64,000 bases of DNA from Plicaturopsis crispa FD-325 SS-3 (lineage: Eukaryota > Basidiomycota > Agaricomycetes > Amylocorticiales > Amylocorticiaceae). This document shows positions 1 to 10,855 of this stretch, piece by piece; within the stretch, counting starts at the first letter, position 1, and every line of letters starts with the position of its first letter. The notes under the pieces are model-generated. The model was not told the DNA's origin. It did not search any database and saw only the letters and a program-made list of their open reading frames with translations. The stretch is from positions 1,238,917 to 1,302,916 of the forward strand of contig KN832559.1 in the NCBI GenBank assembly GCA_000827205.1, read 5' to 3'. The position numbers and the translations under genes were made by a program.

Positions 1-164
1 TCTCGTTTTTCTTCGTTCTTTGCCCTCTGAATACATACGGTGGTGTCTGGATCCGAGACTAGATAGCCACTGATGTTTCGATCGGCAGACTAAACCACGA
101 CACTAGTCTCGGATCCAGACACCACCGTATGTATTCAGAGGGCAAAGAACGAAGAAAAACGAGA
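1..164. repeat. Perfect 62-bp inverted repeat: two left ends of the RecQ-DUF6589 element head to head
   Basis: Bases 1-62 are the exact reverse complement of 103-164, separated by a 40-bp spacer (63-102). The right arm is the left terminus of the element that follows. The left arm is therefore a second left terminus in opposite orientation, and it probably continues beyond the window edge. The sequence just outside the left arm (ATAGCCA, 63-69) is the reverse complement of the sequence just outside the element's right end (TGGCTAT, 7067-7073). That is what a 7-bp target duplication would give if these two ends once bounded one insertion. An inversion, or recombination between two copies, is inferred. 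Confidence 0.85.
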
Positions 165-345
165 AAAAGAAAAGGCGGGAAAAGAATACATTACGGTAGA
201 GTCTGGGAGAACTTTACCGTGAACGAGTCGAGTGGAAATTTCAAACTCCGTATCGAAAGGGACTTAGAATATTTGAGGCGTTCGAAACGCGCTCTACCTC
301 CTACCGCTCGCAGCACTTTTTCTTTGGCTGTTTCGAACCGTACGA
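115..345 (+). repeat. Left subterminal hairpin and inverted repeat of the RecQ-DUF6589 element
   Basis: Bases 115-136 and 185-207 form an imperfect inverted repeat around an A/G-rich spacer, so the end can fold into a hairpin of about 22 bp. From about 203 to 345 the sequence matches the reverse complement of 6788-6930 at high identity, which is the terminal inverted repeat proper. The spacer holds a purine stretch (AAGAAAAACGAGAAA) that is also present, in the same relative place, at the right end. Confidence 0.8.
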
Positions 346-1038
346 AGGGTTCCAATAAGCTAAAAGCTCATCTTTCAGTAAGTATATTTTTTTGTTGCTC
401 TTATTCCCCCCAAAGTCTGACTAGTTCAGCCACTTCTCGATGCCTGTCAGTTGCGAAAACCCACAGGGCATTTATACGCGCGCCCAATCCTGCTGGCCGA
501 GCCCACCACGCGCGTCAAACACGTAGATGGAGAATAGACCGCTCTATGGAGCCAACATGACAACGCGAGTCCGCGACCGTGTAGCCTACGAGGCATCATG
601 CACCTAGTAAGTGTCGATTCCGTTACTTGATGTACCATAGGCCAACCTGCGAAGAAGGGTGCTACGCTGGTTCGAGCCCGGACCGCGAGCACACTTTGGA
701 GAAGGTTGTCCTTGCGAGACTTCGTTGTGGCGGTAGACGCTACGTGAACTCCTGCCGGGGACTGCGGGTGTAGACCGTCGCACGGAGTTTTCGTCGAGAC
801 ATTGTTGTCTACGTACAGCGGATATAACTAACGGATGAAGACACCTAGGTATACTATGAGTCGGCAGTGGCTGATCATGACGACGTGTACACGACCAGCA
901 CACCATGTTAAGCCGAGCCCCGGCGCTCAATCGTGAGTTTCTCGAGCTATCCGCTTTGCATCCGCGCTGACTATATATCATTTGGATTCAGGGTATCTGG
1001 CATCCCTCGCCGCCATCCGTTTCCCTCACCAAACCGTA

Positions 1039-3473
1039 ATGGCCACCCTTTCACAAGTTAAACTACACAACCCAGGAACTCTCGATGTTCCTGCCCTTGC
1101 TCGACGGGCGACGGAGCTCCTGAAACGGACCCCCTATCCGTGGCAGTTAGAGATGGCAAAACATGTACTCGCTGGTGTCGATGTCATCTTGGATGTCGGC
1201 ACTGGGAGCGGCAAGTCCCTCTGTTTCGACATACCTCTGCTATGCAGCAACGAGGATATATCCTTGATCATCAGCCCCCTAACAGCACTTATGCTTGAGC
1301 AGGTATGTCCGTGTGCAGTAATCTATGATAATACTCATTAAACCATATACTAGGCCGGCGCTTCGCCTCTCAAATCTATCGCCGTTTGTGAGGAGACACT
1401 CAGGGCCGAAGGAAAGGAGGCCCTGTTCAAGGTATGTAGATCCAACCGCGGCATCTTGCGTAATCTCTTCTGATACTTTCTCAGCGTATTGCAGAAGGGG
1501 ATGCCCAACGAATCCTTGTCTCTCCCGAGGTTGCTGGCTCTCTCGAGTTCAGTCGAAAGGTCCTCTCGCAGAAACGGTTCCAAGAGCACCTTCGCATGGT
1601 CATCATCGACGAAGCCCACTGCGTGAGCTTGTGGGGCGGTAGCTTTCGGGCAGAGTATTCAGAGTTAGGGGTACTCCGTGGACGTTTGCCTCCCTCCGTC
1701 GTGTTTGTGGTAGCCTCGGCGACATTGCCAAAACATGTACTCGACGATATCTGTATCAAGCTCAGCATCACCCGATCTGCTGCCACCGTCTCCCTCTCGA
1801 ATGCACGTCCCAACGTTGCTCTATCCGTCCGAAAGATTGTCCACCCAGAAGACACGAAAGCTGACCTTCGTTTCATGATTCCGGACGGTGCAACATCTGC
1901 CGAAGACATTCCAATCCAGCTCGCGTACTTTAACCGACGCACCGAAACGGAGGACGCCTGTGACCAGCTGCAAAACTGGGCCGAATCAGTTGGCATACCA
2001 CGGTCTGCTATCGGCTTTTATCACGCGAAGATCGGCACACTGCGTAAACGGGAGCTCGAAGTTTTTCTTCGCGAAGGAAAGATACGCATTCTGTGTTGCA
2101 CAGACGCAGTAGGGATGGTATGCACACTGTACTTTATAAATCTATAGCTGCGGCTTACTATCATTTGCAGGGATGTGACATGCGCAATATTTTCCGCGTA
2201 GTCCTTTGGAAACTGCCACCTTCGTTCTGTGCACTAGCCCAGCGTGCGGGCCGCGCCGCTCGCGACTTCTCAAAACTTGGCGAAGCAATACTATTGGTTT
2301 CTGCAAAAGTACTGAAGGATGGAATCGCCGAAGCGGAAGCTCATGCGGTGATGGCCGATCTCGCACTGCCAGAGAACCAGGAAGGCGCAGTCGCAGAGCA
2401 GGATGGACTAGCTGATGCGGCTGATGACGATGATGGTGTTGACGTGGTTGCGGGGCAGGACGTCGCCGTGGGCGAAGGCGGAGCCAGACTAGAGCATCAT
2501 GGGGAGGGTGAAGACATGGACGACGACGAAGGCATCGCTCCGACACTTACCGCTGCGCAGAAGAAGAAACAGAAGAAGAAAAGGAAGAAAAAGCTGGCCC
2601 AAGTCTCGGCATCGGATGACCTCGAAGCGCGCACACTCTCTGAGTTCGCGTGCACGACAGCATGCCGGCGGATTGTCTGGGACAACTATTTTGTCAACGC
2701 AAGCAAACGTGAGTTCTGTCGAAGTAAAACTTGGCCGCAGGTTCCTCATTCCTTTTTGCCATACAGGGATGTCAACAAATGCTCTCCCGCTAGGTGCCCG
2801 CTGTTGCGACAACTGCACACCTCGTTTATTCCCAATCGAGCTCGTAACAGTCGAAAAGGTCCTCGGACTCAAGGGCGGCAAGAAAAGAAAATTTTCCACC
2901 GTACTTTCCGACTCAATCCGTACTGAACTGCGCGCATGGCGTCGTCTCGTCCTCTTTCCACTCCTCTATCCAGGGAAAACAGGATTCACCATGACCAGCG
3001 CGGTTCTACTGCCCGATGAAACCATTGAGCAGCTCGCGATGTGTGGTGAGCGCGTCGACACGGTGGCAAATATGTCGCGCCGCACACGTTGGTTTCTTAT
3101 GGAGGAGCACGGCGAGAAACTCTTAGCAAAACTACAGGAGATCTTCAAGACCTACGACGACAGCTCACCGACCGACTCCGACCATTCCTCGGATGCCTCC
3201 AGCAGTAGCATTTCCACGGACGACGGAGCAGCTCCGCCATCTGGCCGAGGCAGGGGCCGGCGAGCAGCGGATCGCAGCGGTCCTTCAACACGACGAGCTG
3301 CTGGTGGTAGGTCTCGAAGTGCGCAGGCAGGGCGTGCGAGAGGGAATGAGCCTGGTAGACGTGCACAGGGACGCGGACGTGCTACAACGATTGGGAGGGG
3401 TATAACTCATACATCGAGCGGCCGTCCAAGAGGGCGCCCAAGAGGTGGTCGCAAGCGTGCTCGGACAATGTAG
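1039..3473 (+). CDS. RecQ-like ATP-dependent DNA helicase of the mobile element
   Basis: Five exons give 739 residues: 1039-1302, 1354-1431, 1485-2117, 2171-2708, 2767-3473. In order: a Q-motif-like PYPWQ at about 33-37; Walker A GTGSGKS at 54-60; DEAH at about 156-159 within VIIDEAHCVSLWG; helicase motif VI as QRAGRAAR; and a RecQ-type zinc-binding segment, CRRIVWDNYF followed by CCDNC, formed across the last intron. The reaction expected from the family is 3'-5' DNA unwinding. There is a Lys-rich stretch (KKKQKKKRKKK) between the core and the zinc segment. The Arg/Gly-rich tail (about the last 70 residues) is unlike cellular RecQ, and no HRDC domain is visible. The start is the ATG at 1039; an upstream in-frame ATG at 982 is possible. 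It converges on the DUF6589 gene, and a role in moving or replicating the element is inferred. It differs from housekeeping RecQ by its motif VI and tail. Confidence 0.82.
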
Positions 3474-3499
3474 TTCTAGTCTTGTGCGTAGCTATTCGA

Positions 3500-6400
3500 T
3501 TACAGGATACCGACAACCTCATTTGCTGTGTCCATAAACTCATTAGCCATCGCGGTGAACTCCTCATCATCAAACAAAAGGTCATCCTCATCAATAGCGG
3601 GATCCTCCATGCCAGCATCCCCTTCCTCGTTGTCGTCCTCCTCAGCAAGCTCATCCTCGGAATCCTCCGCAACCTTGCTCGCCGTGTTCGACTCGGGCTG
3701 GCCGCGCGAATACACAACCTTACGCTTGTCCGCCCGGTAGTTCTTGAAAGCCTTGGCAGTGCTCGCATAAGCTGCACCGGTGACCATGAGGTCTCGAACT
3801 CGCATAATCTCATCCTTGCCATCGCGGTTCTTCACATAGCTTTGGAGTTTGTGTTGCTCAAGCCAGTCTCGTAGTGTCTGGATGTCGACCTTCGCATTCG
3901 GATGGGAGTGCGAAACGCCGTGGTGTGGGATTTTGAACTGTGACTGGGCGTTCCGCATGACATCTCGCAAGGTGAAAATGACGACGGTGACCATGGCAAG
4001 CCATGCCCAGCTCCTATTAACACCTTTCGCGTTGTAGATGACCTGCCGGATGTCGTTGAGTTAGTCTTAGACGTGCTGACAAGTTGAAGCATCGAGACTG
4101 AGCCTGGTGCTCGTACCTTTGCCCAAAAGTTTTGGTGCTCTTGCAAGAGATCAATCTCTTTAAACCCGTTAATCTTGCCCGTAAGATTTACAAGCCAGTT
4201 ATTGAGGAAAGCGTCACTTGTACAGAAGGTTGTCAGTGCAGTTTACTTAGAATAGCAAAAAGTGGAAGCTCCTACCGCACGGCAGGCTCCCATCGCTTCA
4301 ACTTGTTGATGACCTCAAAAAGTGCATCGGCGTACTTAGGCATTGACCCTGTGCCTCGAAACATCACCATCCAGTGGGATATGCAGTTGATGACACGCCC
4401 GACATCTCCACGCTTGATTGCGGCTGTGAATTCGAGGAGAAGGAGCATGTCACGATTGCAGAGAATCGTGTTTTCGAGCTGAGGGTCACGATCCACCTCA
4501 GGAAGGTCACGGAGGGCCTCGACTTCGCTGGCGGAGCAGACCTTATCCATGACAGTCTCGGAAACATCGACAATGTTCTTCCAGGTGAGATCAGGCTTCG
4601 TAGCCCACTCGTCGAGGGTAGCTGCGCCACAATGGAGCCGAAATCCGTCAAGGATGTGTGCGGGCAAGGAGAGCACGACCATAAGCTCGTGTGCAGGACG
4701 AAAAGGCGGCAACTTCTTTGCTTTCCATCCAGCAGAGATGGACTTGCGCCCTAAGAGCGCATTTTGTGACCAAAGTGATCCAGGATACTTCGAATTAGGC
4801 ATGCCCCAGTGCTCGTTTAGCGTGCACCGTGTGCCGGATAGCTTGCCATGAAAAAGACCGAGCATTCCCTCGAGATAGGCAGACAGCTTGTCGAGAAGCT
4901 TCGTGTCTTCGCGTCTTGATGCGGCAGCCTAACAATGACAAGACTATCAGGATACGCAGGACACATTCAGGGTAGCGAGCACATACCTTATCAGTTAACG
5001 AGAGACTGAGAAGATCGCCTCCGTTGAACATGATGCCGTGCGCCTTCATATCATCGTCGGTCATCTTGAGTGTCTCGACGATGCAGGTGTTGATAACCTC
5101 AATTGTTCCATCAAGGCTGGACTCGTCGATGTTCATTGCGGGCATTGGATAGTGCTCGGACTTGTGGAGGGGGATTTGATGTATGACGGGGGGCGCATCG
5201 CCGTGATCTTTCTTGAAGGCCTTCTCGAGCTGGGGATATGCATCGAGAAGGAAGCGCTGGACGTGCCATAGGGCAGCTTCGCGCAATTCTACGACCTGCT
5301 TTACATCTGGCAGGGTGTCCATTGGCTTGAAGTCGAACACTGGTTTGCGTGTGGTACGCGGCTCCTTGAGTTCGAGCGAGAGCTCTCCACGTTTAACGCC
5401 GTAGAGAGGAATGAGGGTAGCGGTCGTGCCATTCTCAAAGGTGTCCTTCGAGTCATGCCGTTGCTCAGTGACCTTGAATGCGATGTTGATGTTGTCCCAC
5501 ACAATCATACATGCTCGCTCCTGAATCATCTTGCGCATGCGCGCGACACCCTCAGCAGACAGGTCTTTGAGGTCATCGATTGCCTTCGAGTACGAAACAG
5601 TGAGCCCAGCATGTGCAAGCACGTCGAATTGTCTACGGGGGGTGCTGCAGCCTAGAAAATATATACCCATGGCTTCCTGAAACTCGTTCGCGCGCTCGTT
5701 CACGGACTGCGCCAACATGCATAGCAATGTGACGAGGACCTGAAAAGAAGCTCGCGTTAGCAAAGATGACGATGTGGACTGTAAAGAGTACCCACAACGT
5801 TCCCCTCCTTCCGACCATGTTCCGAATCGAGGCCCAGGTGAAGTAGGAGGTCACAGAGGTTTGGGGCAGCGGCGGAAGCTTTGGCGAGGAGCGTCTCGAG
5901 GTTCCAGTCCTCTAGACGGGCCGTCAACTTTGCTTGTTGAGACGGGCGCATCGCATCGGTCAACCGCTTCCCTTCCTTAGCGATCTCTTCCACGGACACC
6001 TTGAGTGCCCACTTCATGACGATGTCGGGCTGCTTCTTGCGCATAAGCTCGATAAGCTCGACGCCGTGGTCAAGGACAAGACGCGACGACTGTCGTGATA
6101 CGTGCTGGTCGGAAGCGGTGAAAAAGTCGGAGAAAAATTGGAATGTGGTATCGCAGCCCGCATCTTTTAGCGCGTTCAGCCCGGCCTTGACGCGACGATT
6201 GCGCTCCGCCCTGTCCTGCTCGGACTGGAGCTTAGCCTCGGCGGTAGCTTCCGCAGATGGTGCCGTGCTAGCCGCAGCTGTGGACGATTCAGCGGCTGGG
6301 GCTTCCGCAGCCAAAACCGCTGCTGCTGCGAGCTGGTCCTGCATCATTTGCGAATGGGCTGCCACGGCCTCGGCATCGAAGCCCTTAGCGCTTTTGCGCC

Positions 6401-6563
6401 GTTTTGTTGTCTTGTGCGACACAAATTGCCCGCCGCGTTTTCTCTTGGGAGTCGGGTCCATCACGGACATGGAAGACGGTTGCGCTACTGGGCCTGGGGA
6501 AGGTGTTGTGTACCCAGGGCCCGGTGATGGGGGAGGCGAATGAGGGGGAGCAGACGGACTCAT
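3500..6563 (-). CDS. DUF6589-domain protein, candidate recombinase of the element
   Basis: Five exons on the minus strand give 938 residues: 6563-5796, 5739-4987, 4928-4276, 4216-4117, 4042-3500. The N-terminus is Pro/Ala-rich with basic nuclear-localisation-like clusters (PKRKRGG, TTKRRKSAKG). From about residue 250 on it has the look of the Agaricomycete DUF6589 family, recognised from IVWDNINIAFK (about 335-345), a GGD motif (about 496-498) and LLQEHQNFWAK (about 748-758). The C-terminus is strongly acidic. Three conserved acids (Asp338, Asp498, Glu751) are spaced as an RNase H-like DDE nuclease might be; that is my inference, since the family has no function known to me. All four introns keep frame, and a split codon is restored at 725. 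It converges on the RecQ gene with 26 bp between the stops. It could instead be a structural or DNA-binding partner of the helicase. Confidence 0.75.
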
Positions 6564-6787
6564 TGGAGCGCGTCAGTGTACACGGAAATGGATTTGGACG
6601 TGCTAATGAGCCATAAACATTAGTACGACGTGCTGTCCGACCGAACGCGAAGGCAATCGCGTCGTTAATCGAGAAAACACGTACCGGCACGGTACAAGTA
6701 CTGTTCCTCGGCTAAAAATCCGGAAATGCGTCGGATTTCCTGCACCTTGAGGAGGCGTATAGCGGGAGCGTAATCTCGCGACGTTTG

Positions 6788-7066
6788 TACGGTTCAAAAT
6801 GTCCAGTTGTGCGAGGCAGCGAGCAGGAAGAGGTAAACCGTGTTTTCGAACGCGTCAAATATTCTAAGTCCATTCCGATACGGAGTTTGAAATCTCCACT
6901 CGACTCGTTCACGGTAAAGTTCTCCCAGTCTCTATACTCGAGTAACCAGCACACACATTTTTTCTTTCTCGTTTTTCTTGATTTCTGCTTCATTCAAACC
7001 CTTTCACTAAGCCTCAAGCCATCGCTAATATTTGTTACTCAGTATAGAGACTGGTTACGAGTCTAG
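6788..7066 (-). repeat. Right subterminal hairpin and inverted repeat of the RecQ-DUF6589 element
   Basis: This mirrors the left end: inverted repeat 6788-6930, then a hairpin with arms 6925-6945 and 7034-7054. The arm sequence (CCAGTCTCTATACTGAGTAAC type) differs from the left arm (CCAGACACCACCGTATGTATTC type), yet each end pairs with itself. The purine stretch AAGAAAAACGAGAAA is again in the loop. The end closes with CTAG at 7063-7066, followed by TGGCTAT. Confidence 0.8.
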
Positions 7067-7984
7067 TGGCTATCTATGACACCCATTCCGCTTTTCTCAC
7101 TGAATAACAGGCGTTCATAACCTCGAATGAATTGGTGTCATCACATCTCAAGACGGCGCTTGGACGGCGGTCCACGTAACAAGGCAGAACAAGGGTCGGT
7201 TTTTTTCCTTCCGTGTATCAGGATCTGCTACCATTGATATACCATCCTTATCTCATACAGGCTACACGAACGGAAAAATATTTTGTCCGAAAGCCTGGAG
7301 TTTAGGCCACTTCGCAGGTTTCTCAGTGAGTCTGAATCAGTATATCTTCAGATAGACGGATAGATAATGAAGATCCGTTCTCTTACATAGCTATATTCAT
7401 CCTGATTAGGTCTCCTTCTTTTCATATCACTTGCTTTCCCAGCTACAAAACGCCAAACGTCTTCCGAACTGCTGTCCGACGGTGATACGGGACGGGCGGC
7501 ATATACGTTTTGGGCCTTGCATGCATGCATATATGTATGTAAATCACATGCTCCTCCAACATCGGTCTTTCTCAGGACAGTCTCATTAGTGTGATTTACG
7601 ATGTCGCTATGAGGTTGTCACCTCCTTGCCACTGGCCGTCGGTCCTTCAGCTCTCATCACTCCACGCTATACTCATTGATCTACGATACAAGGTTTATCC
7701 CGGGACCCACGGGGAGTAGCTCGAAGGTCACCTGCCCCTTGCGCATTCACGGACGGAGACTTGGCGGCGCTGAAAATAAACGCATGCCGTCTCATGAAAC
7801 TGTAAATCTCCAGGAGACAGGGAAAGCCCCGACGAATGCTCAAATCCCCGTCATTTACAAATGGTACCCGCATTTGCTGGCAGGAGAAGTACAAGGCGGT
7901 TTCACTCCAATTGATGGTGCGCGGCGAGCTTCTGAGCCCTCATTCGCTGATAGCTGGCCGCAATATTCCTGCTTCCTAGGTACT
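7067..7984. other. Intergenic, nothing convincing
   Basis: This is AT-richer sequence to the right of the mobile element. I see no ORF with family resemblance, no clear RNA gene and no repeat beyond the TGGCTAT flank at 7067-7073. Confidence 0.5.
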
Positions 7985-8572
7985 TCAGCGCTTCAGCTTG
8001 ACTTCAGCGTCTTCAAGATACATCACCGTCACTCGTGCATGGGCTTTTCGGCGCTGATCGGTGAGTTCGTTGGTCTGGCCTTTTCGAAGGTCATCTATGC
8101 CTACAAATTCAATGGATTCTTCGGGCAGGGAGACGATAACTCTTTCTCGTGTGAGCATATTGGTTCATTCCCGTCATGCTGAAACCACAGCCATTTCAGA
8201 AAGCTTTCTTGCTCGTCCAAGTCTATCAGTTTCATGGTGCGCCGTCACTTCACGTAGCGGTAGCTGTGTACACATTTCTAATCTGCCTGATCTGTCTTGC
8301 AATCCAGATGACGAGCAGAAAAGCTTAACACTCACGTTTCTCTCACAGCAGTGTTCTCCGCTCAAGTAATGGCTCCGGAGCGCGTTCTGCTTGCGGGCTT
8401 CATCCAAATTATTTACGTCAATCCTGCGGCGCCCTTCAAAGTTCGGACCATCCGTCGTTCCCTGCGTAATGTGCATGCCGACTGGGACAATGCCTATATT
8501 TCGCTCTCCCCGTGTGTGTCTTGCACCCTGCGCTTCCTTCGGTATTGACTCGAGCCGAATATCAAGCGTCAA
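7985..8572 (-). CDS. Possible small gene or gene remnant, unrecognised
   Basis: Several minus-strand stretches have coding character. The clearest is a 57-residue reading frame from an ATG at 8158 to a stop at 7985, rich in charged residues (LPEESIEFVGIDDLRKGQ). Just upstream lie MKLIDLDEQESFLKWLWF in one frame and LDEARKQNALRSHYL in another, with a plausible GTGAGT donor after the latter. I could not join them into one gene with confidence and recognise no family. It may be a degenerate gene or an exon set with introns I mis-placed. Confidence 0.28.
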
Positions 8573-8795
8573 TTCGAACCCTCTTGGCCACGGCTGCTCG
8601 GCATCAACAGATTGCTACCCTGTGAGCAACTGGTGTGCGCGAAAAGATGTGTTTGATTGCAAGACTGTCTCTCCCAGTTCCATGTCTAATGCCGTGAAGC
8701 GATATCGATACTGTGGATGCCTACAGATAAGTACATAATTAATACTATACATATACACTGCCACCAAGCTGCCCGAAGTCATCTCGTCAACGAGA

Positions 8796-10855
8796 TCAAT
8801 GTCCCGACTCGCGCTTGTGCAAACTAAATATACCCTCCACGCCATTCCTTTCCACGGCCTTGCTCTGCCTCCAGCGCCCCGCAAAAACACGCCCCGCGTG
8901 TAGGTACCCCTCGAAACACCACGAACCTAAGCCCAAGCCATCATCTTTGGGGTGTTTCTGAGTACGCCGATCAGCTGTGTATCAGAGGCCAAACGCAAAT
9001 GGAAAGCACTTGCCGGCTCACGCTTGAGTGAGATGAAGCCGTCGCGCATGCGGACACGCCCGGCGTAATTGAAACCGCCCCATGCTAGTTCGTGCTCACT
9101 CTCGGTCTAACGTGCAGTGAAATGGTCAGACCAGTGCTAATCACAAACAGATGGGACAGGGACGCACCTCTCCAGTGATTACCACGTCGAGCGCTTGACG
9201 CGGATCTCGGCGTTGCAGCGTGGGTTGCAGTGGCGGACAGTAAGTTTCGTAGCAAAATTTGGAAGATGAACCGGCGCGCGAGAATTCGATGCCACTCTGT
9301 CGAATGCAGGGAGGTTTGTATTTGTGCTCGAAGTCAAATTTTGGGACGTACATCGGTCTCCTGGGTCCTGTATCCGTCGAGGCTCCAAGTGAGGCTCGAG
9401 TCATCGTCATCGTAGCCGTAGCCCATGCACCCGTCGGGGAGCGGGATGCATGGACTGAAGCACAGATGTTCGCGCAGCGTGAACTGCACGCTGCGCCGAC
9501 ACAGGAAGTCGGGCAGAATCTGAGTGCTCCCTGTTTGCCAGCGCTGGTATGGAGGGGAAGAAGGGATCGGAGGAGAGACCTGCAAGGTGGAGCATAAGCG
9601 GATGTAACTACTCGAGGACGCGGCATGCTAAAGTACGAGACATACCATCAAGCTTCCCTCCCAAGTGCCCGTAAGAGTGCCAGGAATATAAACGTATGGC
9701 TCCGGCGGGACTCCGCTGCCACCGGGAGCACGAGATCCTTGGGCGATACGATAGAAATCTTGATCGTGCATTGTGCTGCGTAACGGATCTTGTACGACGG
9801 TCGGCTGGGGTCTGGAAAGAGGGCCGTCCATGACAAGTGGGTCCCTACAACGTGTAAGGGCCTTCCAATCCTCCATCGTAGGCCCTCTGCGACGAGTCGC
9901 GTTCGCTATCGACCGATTAGGAGGGACGTGTCCGGGAATTTGCAATTTCCGCGCGCCCTTCACCGCAAAGTACACGATAATGGATGCCGCGGATAAGTCG
10001 GGCGGGGATAGCGTGAAATTTCGAGAGTAGTGAGAAACAGTGTAATGCTTCAGAGAGGGGGTTTGCGTTGAGACGCAGGCGGAATGAAGGTCAAAGTATC
10101 CCTTAACTGTCTGGGCAGGGCGAGGTGTTTCAACCGGCTGGCACTGGAGGAGCTTTCAGCTCACGCGAGGGCTTATGTTAGGGGGATGCTTACATTCGAA
10201 GTCGCCACCGCAAAAGGTCGCAGCAGCGCCAGAATTTCGTCCTGTCTTTCCTTGGCTTCGTTTTGAAGCATGTCTATCGAAGCACCAAACAAACATGTCT
10301 CAGTCCATAGTGCACTTCATGAGCACATCACTCACCTCGTGACAGAGTGAACCAGTACAGCCATACTGCGAGAGAATCAATGTCGGACGTTCGACGTTGA
10401 TAGCAATTGCTGCGCAGGTGGCGCAGGGCGAACTCAGAGATGAAGCGAGGGAACCTAGCAGCTATTAGCTGGGACTCGTTCAACCCATCGCTCTCCATTA
10501 TCATCAGGTAAGCCGTCCATAGATCGGCCGCCACAGTATCACTGCCCCAATCCTTCAGGCGGATGCGGCGAAGGAGTTGGCATCGTTTCACCAACTCATT
10601 CGCAAGGCATGGGGGTGTCAACGACGCACGCGAGTCATGGGTTCGGCGGAACGTAGCTGATAGGTCGAATTTTAACTGGTAAATTTGGGCGTAGAGCTCC
10701 GGGGAGGCGGAAAGAGACAACGCGTCGTGCATAGCATGGCTCGTGAGCAAGAGGGGGAGAAGTGCGGAAGGGGGGCCCAAGATCGTAGAGGATACAGAGA
10801 ACAAAGCTATACGTTGCTTCACTTGAGCGGGTGCTGCTTCCAAACGGGAGGCCAT
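8796..10855 (-). CDS. F-box-like protein A (expanded Agaricomycete family)
   Basis: Seven exons give 558 residues: 10855-10336, 10273-10194, 10110-9646, 9579-9352, 9296-9168, 9106-9014, 8957-8796. The N-terminal region (TILGPPSALLPLLLTS, ASPELYAQIYQLKFD) matches paralogue C in this window closely, and C has the F-box-like PPEILEHIAFF just ahead of it. In A that helix is diverged. The C-terminal half shares family signatures with B and C: PGTLTGTWEG, FTLREHL, DVVITGE, a GRVRMRDGFISL block and GRW near the end. Such proteins are generally taken to be substrate receptors of SCF ubiquitin ligases; the substrate is unknown. The sixth intron begins GCAAGT, so a GC-AG intron is needed there, where paralogue B has GTAAGT. 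Exons 2, 5 and 6 have the same lengths as in B. Confidence 0.78.

Larger units (their letters stand above)
103..7066. mobile_element. RecQ-DUF6589 DNA element, apparently full length
   Basis: The element is about 7.0 kb, bounded by CTAG-type ends: CTAGTCTCG at 103 and, on the other strand, CTAGACTCG ending at 7066. It has inverted subterminal repeats of about 140 bp (about 203-345 and 6788-6930). It holds two convergent multi-exon genes, a RecQ-like helicase (+) and a DUF6589-family protein (-), whose stop codons are only 26 bp apart. Both genes read through in frame once introns are removed, so the copy looks intact. RecQ-like helicases in fungi are known from subtelomeric (TLH-type) elements, and DUF6589 proteins are abundant and variable in Agaricomycetes. 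That the two together form one transposon is inferred from shared ends, convergent packing and absence of other genes. I do not recognise an established superfamily for it. Confidence 0.7.

Noticed and set aside
129-560. Open frame of 143 codons at the left end of the RecQ-DUF6589 element
   Set aside because: The same peptide appears in the mirror-image frame at the right end (6993-6712), because both are translations of the terminal inverted repeat.
447-981. Minus-strand frames before the helicase gene
   Set aside because: No splice-consistent extension or motif; they lie in the helicase upstream region.
103-7066. Classification of the RecQ element as a Helitron or Crypton
   Set aside because: No Rep/HUH or Pif1 domain and no tyrosine recombinase were seen; the helicase is RecQ type and the partner is DUF6589.
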